Of a stretch of 64,000 bases of DNA, positions 41,970 through 48,973 are shown piece by piece. A model generated the notes under the pieces. That model worked only from the letters and a program-made list of their open reading frames with translations, had not been told where the DNA came from and searched no databases. The stretch covers positions 1 through 64,000 of the forward strand of contig CAKVFH010000003.1 of NCBI GenBank assembly GCA_934746515.1. The letters run 5' to 3'. Position 1 is the stretch's first letter. Each line of letters opens with the position of its first letter. This DNA is from an uncultured Clostridia bacterium. Lineage in GTDB: Bacteria; Bacillota; Clostridia; Christensenellales; UBA1242. The translations under genes were made by a program, and so were the position numbers.

Positions 41970-41998
41970 TTGATTTTTATTTATTATAGTGGTACAAT
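41970..41998 (+). promoter_or_regulatory. Promoter of the Spo0A-like gene, predicts a leaderless transcript
   Basis: TTGATT (41970-41975) and TACAAT (41993-41998) with a 17-bp spacer. The ATG at 42006 falls at or within a base or two of the expected transcript start. Confidence 0.7.
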
Positions 41999-42005
41999 TT
42001 ATGCC

Positions 42006-42503
42006 ATGGAACATATAGAAAATACAGAAAATATACAATCATATTTGAATTTGGACATTTCTTATAAAGATTTTTATGTGGAAAACAATGCCGATTTATC
42101 TGAATCACGACAGTCACTCCAAGAAGTTTATGTTGCTGTCAGTTTGGATGTTGACATTGTTTTTTCGGCATTAAACATCTTGCCAAGCAAATCTGGATAT
42201 TTGTTCTGGAAAGACGCAATATTTTTATATTTAATGTCTAGCAAAAAGAAAATTAGTATTTGTAATGATATTTACCCCTTGATTTCCAAAAAATACGACA
42301 CAACCACAATGTGTATAGACAGAGCAATGAGACGATGCTTTGAAAATGTGCTTTACTATGCTTCAAAAAATGAAAAGAATTTTATTTGCACATATCTCAA
42401 GAACACCATATTGTATCCACATAACAGTGAACTTATGGCAAAAATTGTTGAATTGATTTCTTCACGAACATTTCAAGAAAACAAACTGAAACTGAACTTT
42501 TAG
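42006..42503 (+). CDS. Spo0A-like effector domain without a receiver domain
   Basis: The 165-aa protein matches the Spo0A C-terminal DNA-binding domain. SGYLFWKDAIFLY aligns with KGYLYLREAI, IYPLISKKYDTT with LYPDIAKKFNTT, IDRAMRRCFE with VERAIRHAIE, and HNSELMAKIVELI with TNSEFIAMVADKL. The domain occupies about residues 47-150. The 46 residues before it are too few for a phosphoacceptor receiver (about 120 aa), and only 81 bp separate it from spoIVB. The place, immediately after spoIVB, is that of spo0A. The recognition helix differs in several residues. No ribosome site is visible. It may be an unphosphorylated, constitutively active or partner-controlled Spo0A. Confidence 0.8.
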   Translation: MEHIENTENIQSYLNLDISYKDFYVENNADLSESRQSLQEVYVAVSLDVDIVFSALNILPSKSGYLFWKDAIFLYLMSSKKKISICNDIYPLISKKYDTTTMCIDRAMRRCFENVLYYASKNEKNFICTYLKNTILYPHNSELMAKIVELISSRTFQENKLKLNF

Positions 42504-42504
42504 T

Positions 42505-42533
42505 TTTAATTTTTAGATTTTCTTGCATACAAT
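42505..42533 (+). promoter_or_regulatory. Possible promoter directly upstream of spoIIM-like gene
   Basis: TTTAAT (42505-42510) and TACAAT (42528-42533) with a 17-bp spacer; the GTG start at 42539 follows five bases later. TATAAT also occurs at 42533-42538, so the assignment is not firm. Confidence 0.4.
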
Positions 42534-42538
42534 ATAAT

Positions 42539-43156
42539 GTGAACTTATATTTTGCACAATGTGATGTTAAGCAGTTTTTTAGAAAAAATCAAAGGGTTAT
42601 TTTTTTCTATTTACTTTTTTTAGTAATTGGAATTATTGTTGGAATTTTTATTTCGATTTCAACAGATTCCTATTTTTCCGTTTTAAATAATTCTGACAAT
42701 GTTTTTTATAAGTTTGTAAACGGCAAGGTTAGCTATAGCGGTGAAACAATAAAACTGATTTTTAAAAATGTTTTGTTCGAACTTGTGATTTTTGCATTGT
42801 GTTTAAATGTATATTCTGGTTTTTTATCTTTTGTTTTAATGTCTTTTCAAAGCGCACTAATGTTTTTATCAATTGTTGCAGTCGTCAGCAACCTGGGTTT
42901 TAGCGGTGTGCTTTTAACTTTATTTTTAAGCCTGCCAGTTAATTTTGTGTTTTTTGCGAGCAACACATTGTTTTCGACAGTGTGTTTTTCAAGAAGCATA
43001 AATTCATTTCGTCAGAAAAACTTCAAGACTGGCTTTGATGAGCGCTCGTTCTGGCTGACAATTTTGGGGCTAGTTTTATTTAACATAATCTTTTCGTGCT
43101 TAATCATTTTATTGTTTATGCTTGTGCTAAAAAGTAGGATTTACATAATCTTTTAA
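42539..43156 (+). CDS. spoIIM: SpoIIM-like membrane protein (stage II sporulation protein M)
   Basis: The 205-aa protein has about five membrane helices, with an N-terminal basic segment (QFFRKNQRVIFFYLLFLVIGIIVGIFIS), then FELVIFALCLNVYSGFLSFVLMSFQSALMFL and further helices. Topology, size and the position between spo0A and dacF fit SpoIIM of the DMP engulfment complex (with SpoIID and SpoIIP, not seen here). The sequence is divergent. GTG 42539 has no ribosome site and lies next to a -10-like sequence, so the start is uncertain. Confidence 0.7.
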   Translation: MNLYFAQCDVKQFFRKNQRVIFFYLLFLVIGIIVGIFISISTDSYFSVLNNSDNVFYKFVNGKVSYSGETIKLIFKNVLFELVIFALCLNVYSGFLSFVLMSFQSALMFLSIVAVVSNLGFSGVLLTLFLSLPVNFVFFASNTLFSTVCFSRSINSFRQKNFKTGFDERSFWLTILGLVLFNIIFSCLIILLFMLVLKSRIYIIF

Positions 43157-43211
43157 TTTATTACATAATTTTACAAATTTTGACAAATAATAGCCATAGG
43201 GAGAAACTATT

Positions 43212-44378
43212 ATGAATAAGTTAAAATTAAGTAAAATTTGGTTTGTTTTAATTTTTTGTGCTGTTTTATTTTTACCATTATTTGCTAGTTCAAACAAAGC
43301 CTTTGCGGCTGGCGATGAAGAAATTAAAATTTCATCAAAATCGGCTGTGCTGGTTGATTACAATTCAGGCACTGTGATTTTTCAGAAGAACGCAGATGAG
43401 AGATTGCCGATTGCTTCAATGACAAAACTTGCGAGTTTGTCGGTTATCTTTGAATTTCTTAACAAAGGAATAATCAAAGAAAGTGATTTTGTGACGGTTT
43501 CTGAAAACGCGGCAAGCGTTGGCGGATCATCAGCATTTTTGGATGCAGGCTCAAAGTACAAAGTTAGTGATCTTATAAAAACAATAGTTATTGCTTCGGC
43601 AAACGATAGCACCGTTGCATTGGCGGAATTTATTGCTGGCAGTGAAGAGTCTTTCGTTTTAAAAATGAATAAAATGGCAAGTTCACTTGGGCTTAAGGAT
43701 ACAAACTTTGCAAACTCAACAGGACTTCCAACAGAAAATCACTATTCAACAGCAAACGATATGGTTAAGATTTATAAATCAGTTTGCAATAACGCCTTGT
43801 ATAAAAAAGATTCAAAAATCTGGATGGAAGACTTTATTCATCCAAGCGGAAGAAAAACTGGACTTGTGAACACAAACAGACTAATCAAAACATTTGACGG
43901 AATTGATGGCGGAAAGACCGGATATACCGACAAAGCAAAATTCTGTTTGACCGCTTCAGCCACTCGTGGCGACACAAGGCTTATTGGTGTTGTGATTGGT
44001 GCCGAAGACAGCAAAACAAGATTTTCGGAAATGAGCAAACTTTTCAACTACGGTTTTGCGAACTATGAAAATAAGCTTTTGATTGATAGTGAAGTGCCTG
44101 TAACAGTTTGTAAATTCAAAAATTCAAAAAACACAATTTCAGCTTTTCCGGAAAAGAGTATCAATAAATTTTTAAATAAAAGTGAAGAATTTGTGTTCAG
44201 CACTGATTTTGAAATTCACCAAACAAAAGCACCAGTAAAGCAGGGTGCGGTTATTGGAAAAATGTTTGTGTTTGACAAAAACAACATGGTTATCGACGAA
44301 GTAAACTTGATTGCAGGTGACGATGCAAAAGAAATTGGCTTTAAAGAGTCTTTTGAAAAAGTTATCTTTAATTGGTAA
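43212..44378 (+). CDS. dacF: D-alanyl-D-alanine carboxypeptidase (DacF/PBP5 type)
   Basis: The 388-aa penicillin-binding protein trims pentapeptides in peptidoglycan. A signal peptide ends near AFA (residues 31-33). Catalytic motifs are SMTK (S69, K72), SAN (S129-N131) and KTG (in GGKTGYT, near 237), followed by a C-terminal beta domain. Position after spoIIM matches the dacF of Bacillus. AGGGAG precedes the ATG. The last 26 coding bases are repeated at 45506-45531 beyond an inserted two-gene segment. Confidence 0.93.
   Translation: MNKLKLSKIWFVLIFCAVLFLPLFASSNKAFAAGDEEIKISSKSAVLVDYNSGTVIFQKNADERLPIASMTKLASLSVIFEFLNKGIIKESDFVTVSENAASVGGSSAFLDAGSKYKVSDLIKTIVIASANDSTVALAEFIAGSEESFVLKMNKMASSLGLKDTNFANSTGLPTENHYSTANDMVKIYKSVCNNALYKKDSKIWMEDFIHPSGRKTGLVNTNRLIKTFDGIDGGKTGYTDKAKFCLTASATRGDTRLIGVVIGAEDSKTRFSEMSKLFNYGFANYENKLLIDSEVPVTVCKFKNSKNTISAFPEKSINKFLNKSEEFVFSTDFEIHQTKAPVKQGAVIGKMFVFDKNNMVIDEVNLIAGDDAKEIGFKESFEKVIFNW
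44352..44377 (+). repeat. Left copy of a 26-bp direct repeat at the dacF 3' end
   Basis: Matches 45506-45531 at 25 of 26 positions (C versus T at the fifteenth base). This copy encodes the end of DacF. Confidence 0.85.
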
Positions 44379-44455
44379 ATGATAATTTGTAAAACTAATG
44401 TTAAATCGATTTAAAGCTGGTTAAAAATTATATTATTTAACTATTTTAAAATATA

Positions 44456-44495
44456 AAAAAGGAGTTTTACAATAAATGGTAAAGCTCCTTTTTGT
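44456..44495 (+). terminator. Intrinsic terminator after dacF
   Basis: GGAGTTTTAC (from 44461) pairs with GTAAAGCTCC (one T-G pair), flanked by A-run and T-run. Confidence 0.85.
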
Positions 44496-44567
44496 TTGGT
44501 AATATTTCAAGTTTTTTAATGCTTCGTATCAATCTGTGAAATATTTTTTGAGTTTTAAGTAAGTTTA

Positions 44568-45074
44568 TTATTTTGGATTAAAAGGATTAACAATTCTAAT
44601 TTTTTTGCCAAGAGCTTTTGCTATTTTTATAGTATTTCCAGTCCCGCTAGGCTTTCCATTCCAAACAGCAATAACAGCGTCGCAGTGAGAAACCATGTAT
44701 CTGTTTCTGTCATTCATGCAATTAGCAAAATAATCATTTTTGCTTACATAGTGCACAATATCGGCATTATTGAGAATATCTCTGTATCGTTTTTGCTGGA
44801 GTTTTGACCAATTTTTTTCTTGATTTGCGCAAGAAATAGCGCATTCAATCATCACATTTTTATATTTATTTTTTAAATTCAAAACCATTTCAGCTAAAAT
44901 CATATCGACACCTAAAGCCATACCAGAAATAAAATATGTGTATCCATTTAAAATTGCTTTTTCAATTATTGAAAACATCACATTTTTAAACAAAACACAA
45001 CTTTTTTTAGTTTCATCATATCCCCAAGGCAACGATTTTGGACGGTGTCCAGTGAAACAGATTTTTAATTTCAT
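44568..45074 (-). CDS. SLOG-family (YpsA/DUF1273-like) nucleotide-binding protein
   Basis: The 168-aa protein reads KICFTGHRPKSLPWGYDETKK at its N-terminus, with YFISGMALGVDMILAEMVL, then CAISCANQEKNWSKLQQKRYRDIL, NDRNRYMVSHCDAVIAVWNG and GTGNTIKIAKALGKKI. This is the SLOG Rossmann-like fold that binds nucleotides or related ligands, often encoded by prophages and mobile elements. It runs opposite to its surroundings and diverges from an XRE regulator gene. The ligand is not predictable. Confidence 0.85.
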   Translation of the reverse strand: MKLKICFTGHRPKSLPWGYDETKKSCVLFKNVMFSIIEKAILNGYTYFISGMALGVDMILAEMVLNLKNKYKNVMIECAISCANQEKNWSKLQQKRYRDILNNADIVHYVSKNDYFANCMNDRNRYMVSHCDAVIAVWNGKPSGTGNTIKIAKALGKKIRIVNPFNPK

Positions 45075-45151
45075 AAGCTTTTCATCCTATACTATATGTA
45101 GTTTTATATACATATTATTATATTATTTCAAAGTTTAAATGCCAAGCATAT

Positions 45152-45167
45152 TGTAGGTAAACCTACA
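45152..45167. promoter_or_regulatory. Palindromic operator candidate between SLOG and XRE genes
   Basis: TGTAGGT-AA-ACCTACA, perfect 7-bp arms, in the divergent intergenic region. A looser repeat ATATGTA/TACATAT lies at 45094-45115. XRE-type regulators commonly bind such sites and repress their own gene and its neighbour. Confidence 0.5.
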
Positions 45168-45241
45168 TAATTTAAATAAGTATATTTGTTAGACTCTAGG
45201 TAAGTATAAATACATAAATAAATATAATTATCAGGAGTTTT

Positions 45242-45484
45242 ATGAATATTTGTAAAGCAGTGAAAATTAGAATTAACAAGTTGTTGGTTGAGAAAAATAT
45301 AACCTTATATAGATTAGAACAAAAATCAGGAATTTTGCATGGAACCATGATGTGTATTATGGGTGATAGAAATAAAAATGTCACATTAAAAACTATCTAT
45401 CAAATTGCTGATGGTTTTGACATGTCTATTCAAGAATTTCTAAATGATGATTTATTTAGAAAAGATAATTTAGACATTGAGTAA
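45242..45484 (+). CDS. XRE-family helix-turn-helix regulator
   Basis: The 80-aa protein is a single HTH domain: CKAVKIRINKLLVEKNITLYRLEQKSGILHGTM, then NVTLKTIYQIADGFDMSIQEFLNDDLF, the Cro/CI (HTH_3 or HTH_26) pattern. It has no further domain. CAGGAG precedes the ATG. The divergent SLOG gene and the palindrome between suggest a regulated pair. Confidence 0.88.
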   Translation: MNICKAVKIRINKLLVEKNITLYRLEQKSGILHGTMMCIMGDRNKNVTLKTIYQIADGFDMSIQEFLNDDLFRKDNLDIE

Positions 45485-45505
45485 TTCTGAATTTATATGA
45501 AGTAA

Positions 45506-45531
45506 TTTGAAAAAGTTATTTTTAATTGGTA
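45506..45531 (+). repeat. Right copy of the 26-bp dacF-end repeat
   Basis: Differs from 44352-44377 at one base. It still encodes FEKVIFNW followed by a TAG stop, but a stop codon (TAA) directly precedes it, so it is a non-coding relic. Confidence 0.85.
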
Positions 45532-45590
45532 GGAAAGAATTTTTAAAAGAATTTATTTAGCATGTAACATAAATTATATTTTGACAAATT

Positions 45591-45626
45591 AAGCGGTTTT
45601 GCGGAATGTGTAAAATCGCTTTTTTA
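45591..45626 (+). terminator. Intrinsic terminator after the XRE gene
   Basis: AAGCGGTTTT (45591-45600) pairs with AAAATCGCTT (45612-45621) with one G-T pair, then T residues. It may once have ended dacF. Confidence 0.75.
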
Positions 45627-45655
45627 TTGACTTAAAGTGCAATATTTGCTATAAT
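45627..45655 (+). promoter_or_regulatory. Promoter of the site-2 protease-scpA-scpB operon
   Basis: TTGACT (45627-45632) and TATAAT (45650-45655) with a 17-bp spacer. Confidence 0.8.
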
Positions 45656-45675
45656 CACAGCGTTAGGAGATAACT

Positions 45676-46350
45676 ATGATTTTTTTTAGACAGCTAGGTT
45701 CTGGCGTGTGGGATGTTGTTCTGGGCATCGTTGCACTTTTAATGGCTCTGTTTGTTGCAATTCCATTTCATGAATTTGCTCATGCATTTGTTGCGAAAAA
45801 AGAAGGCGACTATACAGCAGCTGCATACAAAAGATGCACTCCAGCGGCACTTGCACATTTCGACCCGATTGGTTTTTTTATGATGATGTTTTTTGGATTT
45901 GGTTGGGCAAAACCGGTTCCTGTTAATCCAAACAATTTTAAGCGCGGAAGAAGAAGTCAATTTTTGGTTTCAATTGCTGGCATTGTTATGAATCTAATTT
46001 TAGGCATAGTTTTCCTTTTTATTTATATGCTTATTTATAAAATTGACAGCTCGTTTTATGCAAATTCATATTATGGCTATATGTTAATGAGATTTTTAAT
46101 CTATTCATTTTCATTAAATTTTGGCCTAGCTATCTTTAATTTGTTGCCAATTTATCCATTTGATGGTTATAATATAATTGATAGCATGTGCAGATACGAC
46201 AACGCATATTTGCGCTTTGCAAAAAAATATTCATCAATAATTTTCATAATTTTGATTGTGACTGGACTTTATGACTTGTGCTATGGATATATTATTGATA
46301 AGCTTTTTAGCTTTTTTGTTAATTTATTTGCTAAAATTTTGGGGTTGTAA
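45676..46350 (+). CDS. Site-2 protease family protein (M50)
   Basis: The 224-aa membrane protein has the zinc motif HEFAH (H32-H36) in its first helices and FNLLPIYPFDGYNIIDS near residue 160, which supplies the Asp ligand. No PDZ domain. Such short M50 proteins usually precede scpA in Firmicutes, as here, and their substrates are unknown. RBS TAGGAG; the stop overlaps the scpA start by one base. Confidence 0.92.
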   Translation: MIFFRQLGSGVWDVVLGIVALLMALFVAIPFHEFAHAFVAKKEGDYTAAAYKRCTPAALAHFDPIGFFMMMFFGFGWAKPVPVNPNNFKRGRRSQFLVSIAGIVMNLILGIVFLFIYMLIYKIDSSFYANSYYGYMLMRFLIYSFSLNFGLAIFNLLPIYPFDGYNIIDSMCRYDNAYLRFAKKYSSIIFIILIVTGLYDLCYGYIIDKLFSFFVNLFAKILGL

Positions 46351-47354
46351 TGGAAGAATTTGAGATAGAAAAACAAGAGAAAAAAGATGACTTAAGTGCA
46401 GAAGTTTCCGAAAGTGGCGCTAAAGAAAATAGCGATTTAGCAGGCGAGAAAACCCAGACGGCAACCACATCTGAAACGAACACAGAGTCAAATAAACATA
46501 GTGAAGGAGATGAAAAAAAATCTTCTACTTTTGACATGATTAAACTCGACAAAAAATCTCTTGAAATTCTTGAAGAAACCGAAGAAGATGATTACAAATT
46601 CAAATTGGATCAGTTCGAAGGTCCACTTGATTTGCTTTTGCATTTAATTAAAATCACAAAAATTGATATTCGTGACATATTTTTGTCAGACATCACCGAA
46701 CAATATCTTGAAATGATGAAAAATATTGATGATGTCGATGTTGAAAAAGCGAGCGAATTTATCAATATGTCAGCCACACTTTTGGAAATTAAGTCAAGGC
46801 ATTTGCTTCCAGTTGAAAGCGAAGAAACCGAAGAAGAAGATCCAGAACAAAGACTTATTCGTCAAATTGAAGAATATAAAATCTTCAAAGAGCAAGGTGA
46901 AGTTCTTGCAAAAATTGAAGACATTAGCAGATTTTACAAAGCTCCCGATAATTCGGTTGGCGAGTTTAAATATGAACTGCCTGACAAACTTTCAAGTGAT
47001 GCACTTGTTCAAGCTTTCACTGCGCTTATGCAAAAAATGACAATAAAGGCTGAAGTTGTTCAAGAGAAAAAAATTGTAAAGGATAGATTTACTGTTGCTC
47101 AAAAAATCAGTCAGATAAAAGATATGCTTTTGACTAAAAAAGAGTTTAAGTTTAATGATATGTTTGAAGAAAGCTATTCAAAGAGTGAAGTGATTAACAC
47201 ATTTTTGGCGCTTCTTGAGCTTTTGAAGAGACAATATATAACAGTGGTTCAAAATGGATTGTTTGATGAAATTGATATTGTTCGAAATGACGATGTTGAT
47301 GCACGAATCACTGAAACTGCTAGCGTGAATGAATTTGATGGAGAAAATGAATAA
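46350..47354 (+). CDS. scpA: Segregation and condensation protein A
   Basis: The 334-aa kleisin joins SMC heads in the condensin complex. The core starts near residue 85 with FKLDQFEGPLDLLLHLIKITKIDIRDIFLSDITEQYLEMM, then MSATLLEIKSRHLLPVE and the winged-helix end (VINTFLALLELLKRQYITVVQNGLFDEI). The first 80 residues form an acidic, Ser/Thr-rich extension that homologues usually lack. It overlaps the preceding stop and scpB by one base each. Confidence 0.95.
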   Translation: MEEFEIEKQEKKDDLSAEVSESGAKENSDLAGEKTQTATTSETNTESNKHSEGDEKKSSTFDMIKLDKKSLEILEETEEDDYKFKLDQFEGPLDLLLHLIKITKIDIRDIFLSDITEQYLEMMKNIDDVDVEKASEFINMSATLLEIKSRHLLPVESEETEEEDPEQRLIRQIEEYKIFKEQGEVLAKIEDISRFYKAPDNSVGEFKYELPDKLSSDALVQAFTALMQKMTIKAEVVQEKKIVKDRFTVAQKISQIKDMLLTKKEFKFNDMFEESYSKSEVINTFLALLELLKRQYITVVQNGLFDEIDIVRNDDVDARITETASVNEFDGENE

Positions 47355-48001
47355 TGGAAAATTTAGAGAATATTATTGAAAGTGTCGCATTTGTTGCAGG
47401 TGAGCCAGTGCTTGTTTCAGACCTTTGCGATAAGTTTGATGTAAAACCAAAACAAATTGAAAAAGCTGTTGAAAATTTAAAGAAAAAATATGATGAGAAA
47501 AGTGGAATTCAGGTTTTGTTCTTTAATAACAAAATTCAGCTTTCATCAAACCCAAAATATGTTGATAGTGTTACTGCTGTTTTAAATCCAATCAGACAGA
47601 GAAATTTAACGAAAGCAACACTTGAAACCATTGCGATTATTGCATATAAGCAGCCGGTAACCAGACTTGAAATAGAAGAAATTCGTGGTGTGAATTCAGA
47701 CTACGCAATCAATGTTTTGCTTGAACATAAACTTATTGAAATTGTTGGCAAAAAAGATACAGTCGGCAAGCCATCACTTTTTGGAACAACTGATGAGTTT
47801 TTGAAACGATTCGACATCTCAAGTATTTCTGATCTTCCAAAATATGAAGATCTTATGGCACAGATTGAAAAAATCAAGGAAACATATTCAGATAGTTTGT
47901 TTAACAGATTTGAGCCAGTGACTCCACCAGAAGAAGAACTAGACAAAAAACTTCAAGAAATCAATAAAACCGAATCTCCAAAACCAGATGAAAATTTATA
48001 A
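47354..48001 (+). CDS. scpB: Segregation and condensation protein B
   Basis: The 215-aa winged-helix protein regulates SMC-ScpA. ENIIESVAFVAGEPVLVSDL, then RQRNLTKATLETIAIIAYKQPVTRLEIEEIRGVNSDYAINVLLEHKLIEIVGKKDTVGKPSLFGTTDEFLKRF, are typical. It is one base overlapping with scpA and followed by a terminator whose loop contains the next start codon. Confidence 0.96.
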   Translation: MENLENIIESVAFVAGEPVLVSDLCDKFDVKPKQIEKAVENLKKKYDEKSGIQVLFFNNKIQLSSNPKYVDSVTAVLNPIRQRNLTKATLETIAIIAYKQPVTRLEIEEIRGVNSDYAINVLLEHKLIEIVGKKDTVGKPSLFGTTDEFLKRFDISSISDLPKYEDLMAQIEKIKETYSDSLFNRFEPVTPPEEELDKKLQEINKTESPKPDENL

Positions 48002-48022
48002 ATAATTTAATAAAAAAATCAC

Positions 48023-48060
48023 AAACTATAAGTATGAGAAATCTGCTTATAGTTTTTTTT
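48023..48060 (+). terminator. scpB terminator; its loop holds the ytfI start codon
   Basis: AAACTATAAG (48023-48032) pairs with CTTATAGTTT (48046-48055), then T residues. The ATG at 48034 of the following gene lies in the loop. Confidence 0.85.
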
Positions 48061-48591
48061 GTGATTTGTCTAGTTTTTCTAATAGCAATTTTTCCATTCA
48101 AAACAAGAATTATGGGACACATAAATTTAATTGAAATGAAGTGTTATTATTCAATTAAATCATGGATATTAAAACTTCTTTGTGGAAAGATTGTTGTTGA
48201 TGATGGGAAACTAGAAATGACAAATGAAGACACGCTTTTGACTGGTTCATATAACAGTGAATTTTTAAAACTTGTGACGAAAGAAATTTTATCAAAGATT
48301 GATGTAAAAAAAGTTGAAATATTTTTTACAGGTGGGTTTAAAGAAAACTCATTTTCATCGGCCATAATGTGTGGAACAATTCTTTCTTTCGTTCAAACAA
48401 TGTTTGGATATTTATCGCTAAAATATGACGATGTGAAAATGTATGAAGATATAAATCCAACGTTTGATGAAACAAATTTGGAACTTACTATAGACCTGGT
48501 TGTTAGCATAAGCTTATGGAGAATTTTGTGGTGTTTCCTAAAAGCAGGAAAGAAATCTAAAAAAGTAAAGGAGATTGAAAATGAAGGATAA
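48034..48591 (+). CDS. ytfI: DUF2953 (YtfI-like) sporulation-associated protein
   Basis: The 185-aa protein has an N-terminal membrane helix (NLLIVFFVICLVFLIAIFPF) and a region (INPTFDETNLELTIDLVVSISLWRILWCFLKAGK) that matches the DUF2953 end seen in YtfI. It is encoded before ytfJ, as in Bacillus and Clostridium. The start ATG 48034 has no ribosome site and lies within the scpB terminator loop. It overlaps ytfJ by 11 bp. Confidence 0.75.
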   Translation: MRNLLIVFFVICLVFLIAIFPFKTRIMGHINLIEMKCYYSIKSWILKLLCGKIVVDDGKLEMTNEDTLLTGSYNSEFLKLVTKEILSKIDVKKVEIFFTGGFKENSFSSAIMCGTILSFVQTMFGYLSLKYDDVKMYEDINPTFDETNLELTIDLVVSISLWRILWCFLKAGKKSKKVKEIENEG

Positions 48592-48970
48592 GATTTTTAC
48601 AAACAGAATAAAAGATGTTATGGATACTGCAATGGATAATTTAAAGCCATTGATAGACTCAAACATAATTATTGGCAAAACAATAAAAAGTGACAGCATG
48701 GAAATTGTTCCAATAACAAAAGTAACTCTTGGTTTTGTTTCTGGCGGTGGCGAATATTATTCAGAGCTAAAAGAGATTAGAAAGGAAACTGAATATCCAT
48801 TTTCTGGCGGTTGTGGTGGTGGCGTTTCAGTTCAGCCAATTGGATTTTTGGTAATAAAAACCAATAGTGTTGAATTGATAAAAATTGACCAAAAGGGTGC
48901 TATTGAAAAACTCATTGAAGCAATTCCTGAAGTTGCTAAGTTTATAAATAAGAATTTTTCAAAGGAATAA
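48581..48970 (+). CDS. ytfJ: GerW family sporulation protein YtfJ
   Basis: The 129-aa protein carries the YtfJ/GerW pattern: NIIIGKTIKSDSMEIVPITKVTLGFVSGGGEY, the glycine-rich SGGCGGGVSVQPIGFLVI, then VELIKID. It is made in the forespore in Bacillus. ATG 48581 follows AAAGGAG with seven-base spacing; a TTG two codons upstream is in frame but too close to the site. Together with ytfI and the carboxypeptidase it forms a sporulation-type operon. Confidence 0.93.
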   Translation: MKDKIFTNRIKDVMDTAMDNLKPLIDSNIIIGKTIKSDSMEIVPITKVTLGFVSGGGEYYSELKEIRKETEYPFSGGCGGGVSVQPIGFLVIKTNSVELIKIDQKGAIEKLIEAIPEVAKFINKNFSKE

Positions 48971-48973
48971 GAA

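Larger units (their letters stand above)
44378..45505. mobile_element. Candidate inserted SLOG+XRE module flanked by direct repeats
   Basis: About 1.13 kb lies between two near-identical copies of the dacF 3' terminal 26 bp. It holds a terminator, a minus-strand SLOG gene and a plus-strand XRE regulator, and neither belongs to the surrounding sporulation/cell-wall cluster. This is the pattern left by site-specific integration or a duplication at a gene 3' end. No integrase or transposase is inside, so any mobility would depend on another element. Confidence 0.5.

Noticed and set aside
43180..43208. TTGACA upstream of dacF as a sigma-A promoter
   Set aside because: The -10 position would fall on the ribosome site next to the ATG. 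A sporulation-sigma promoter or upstream transcript is more likely.
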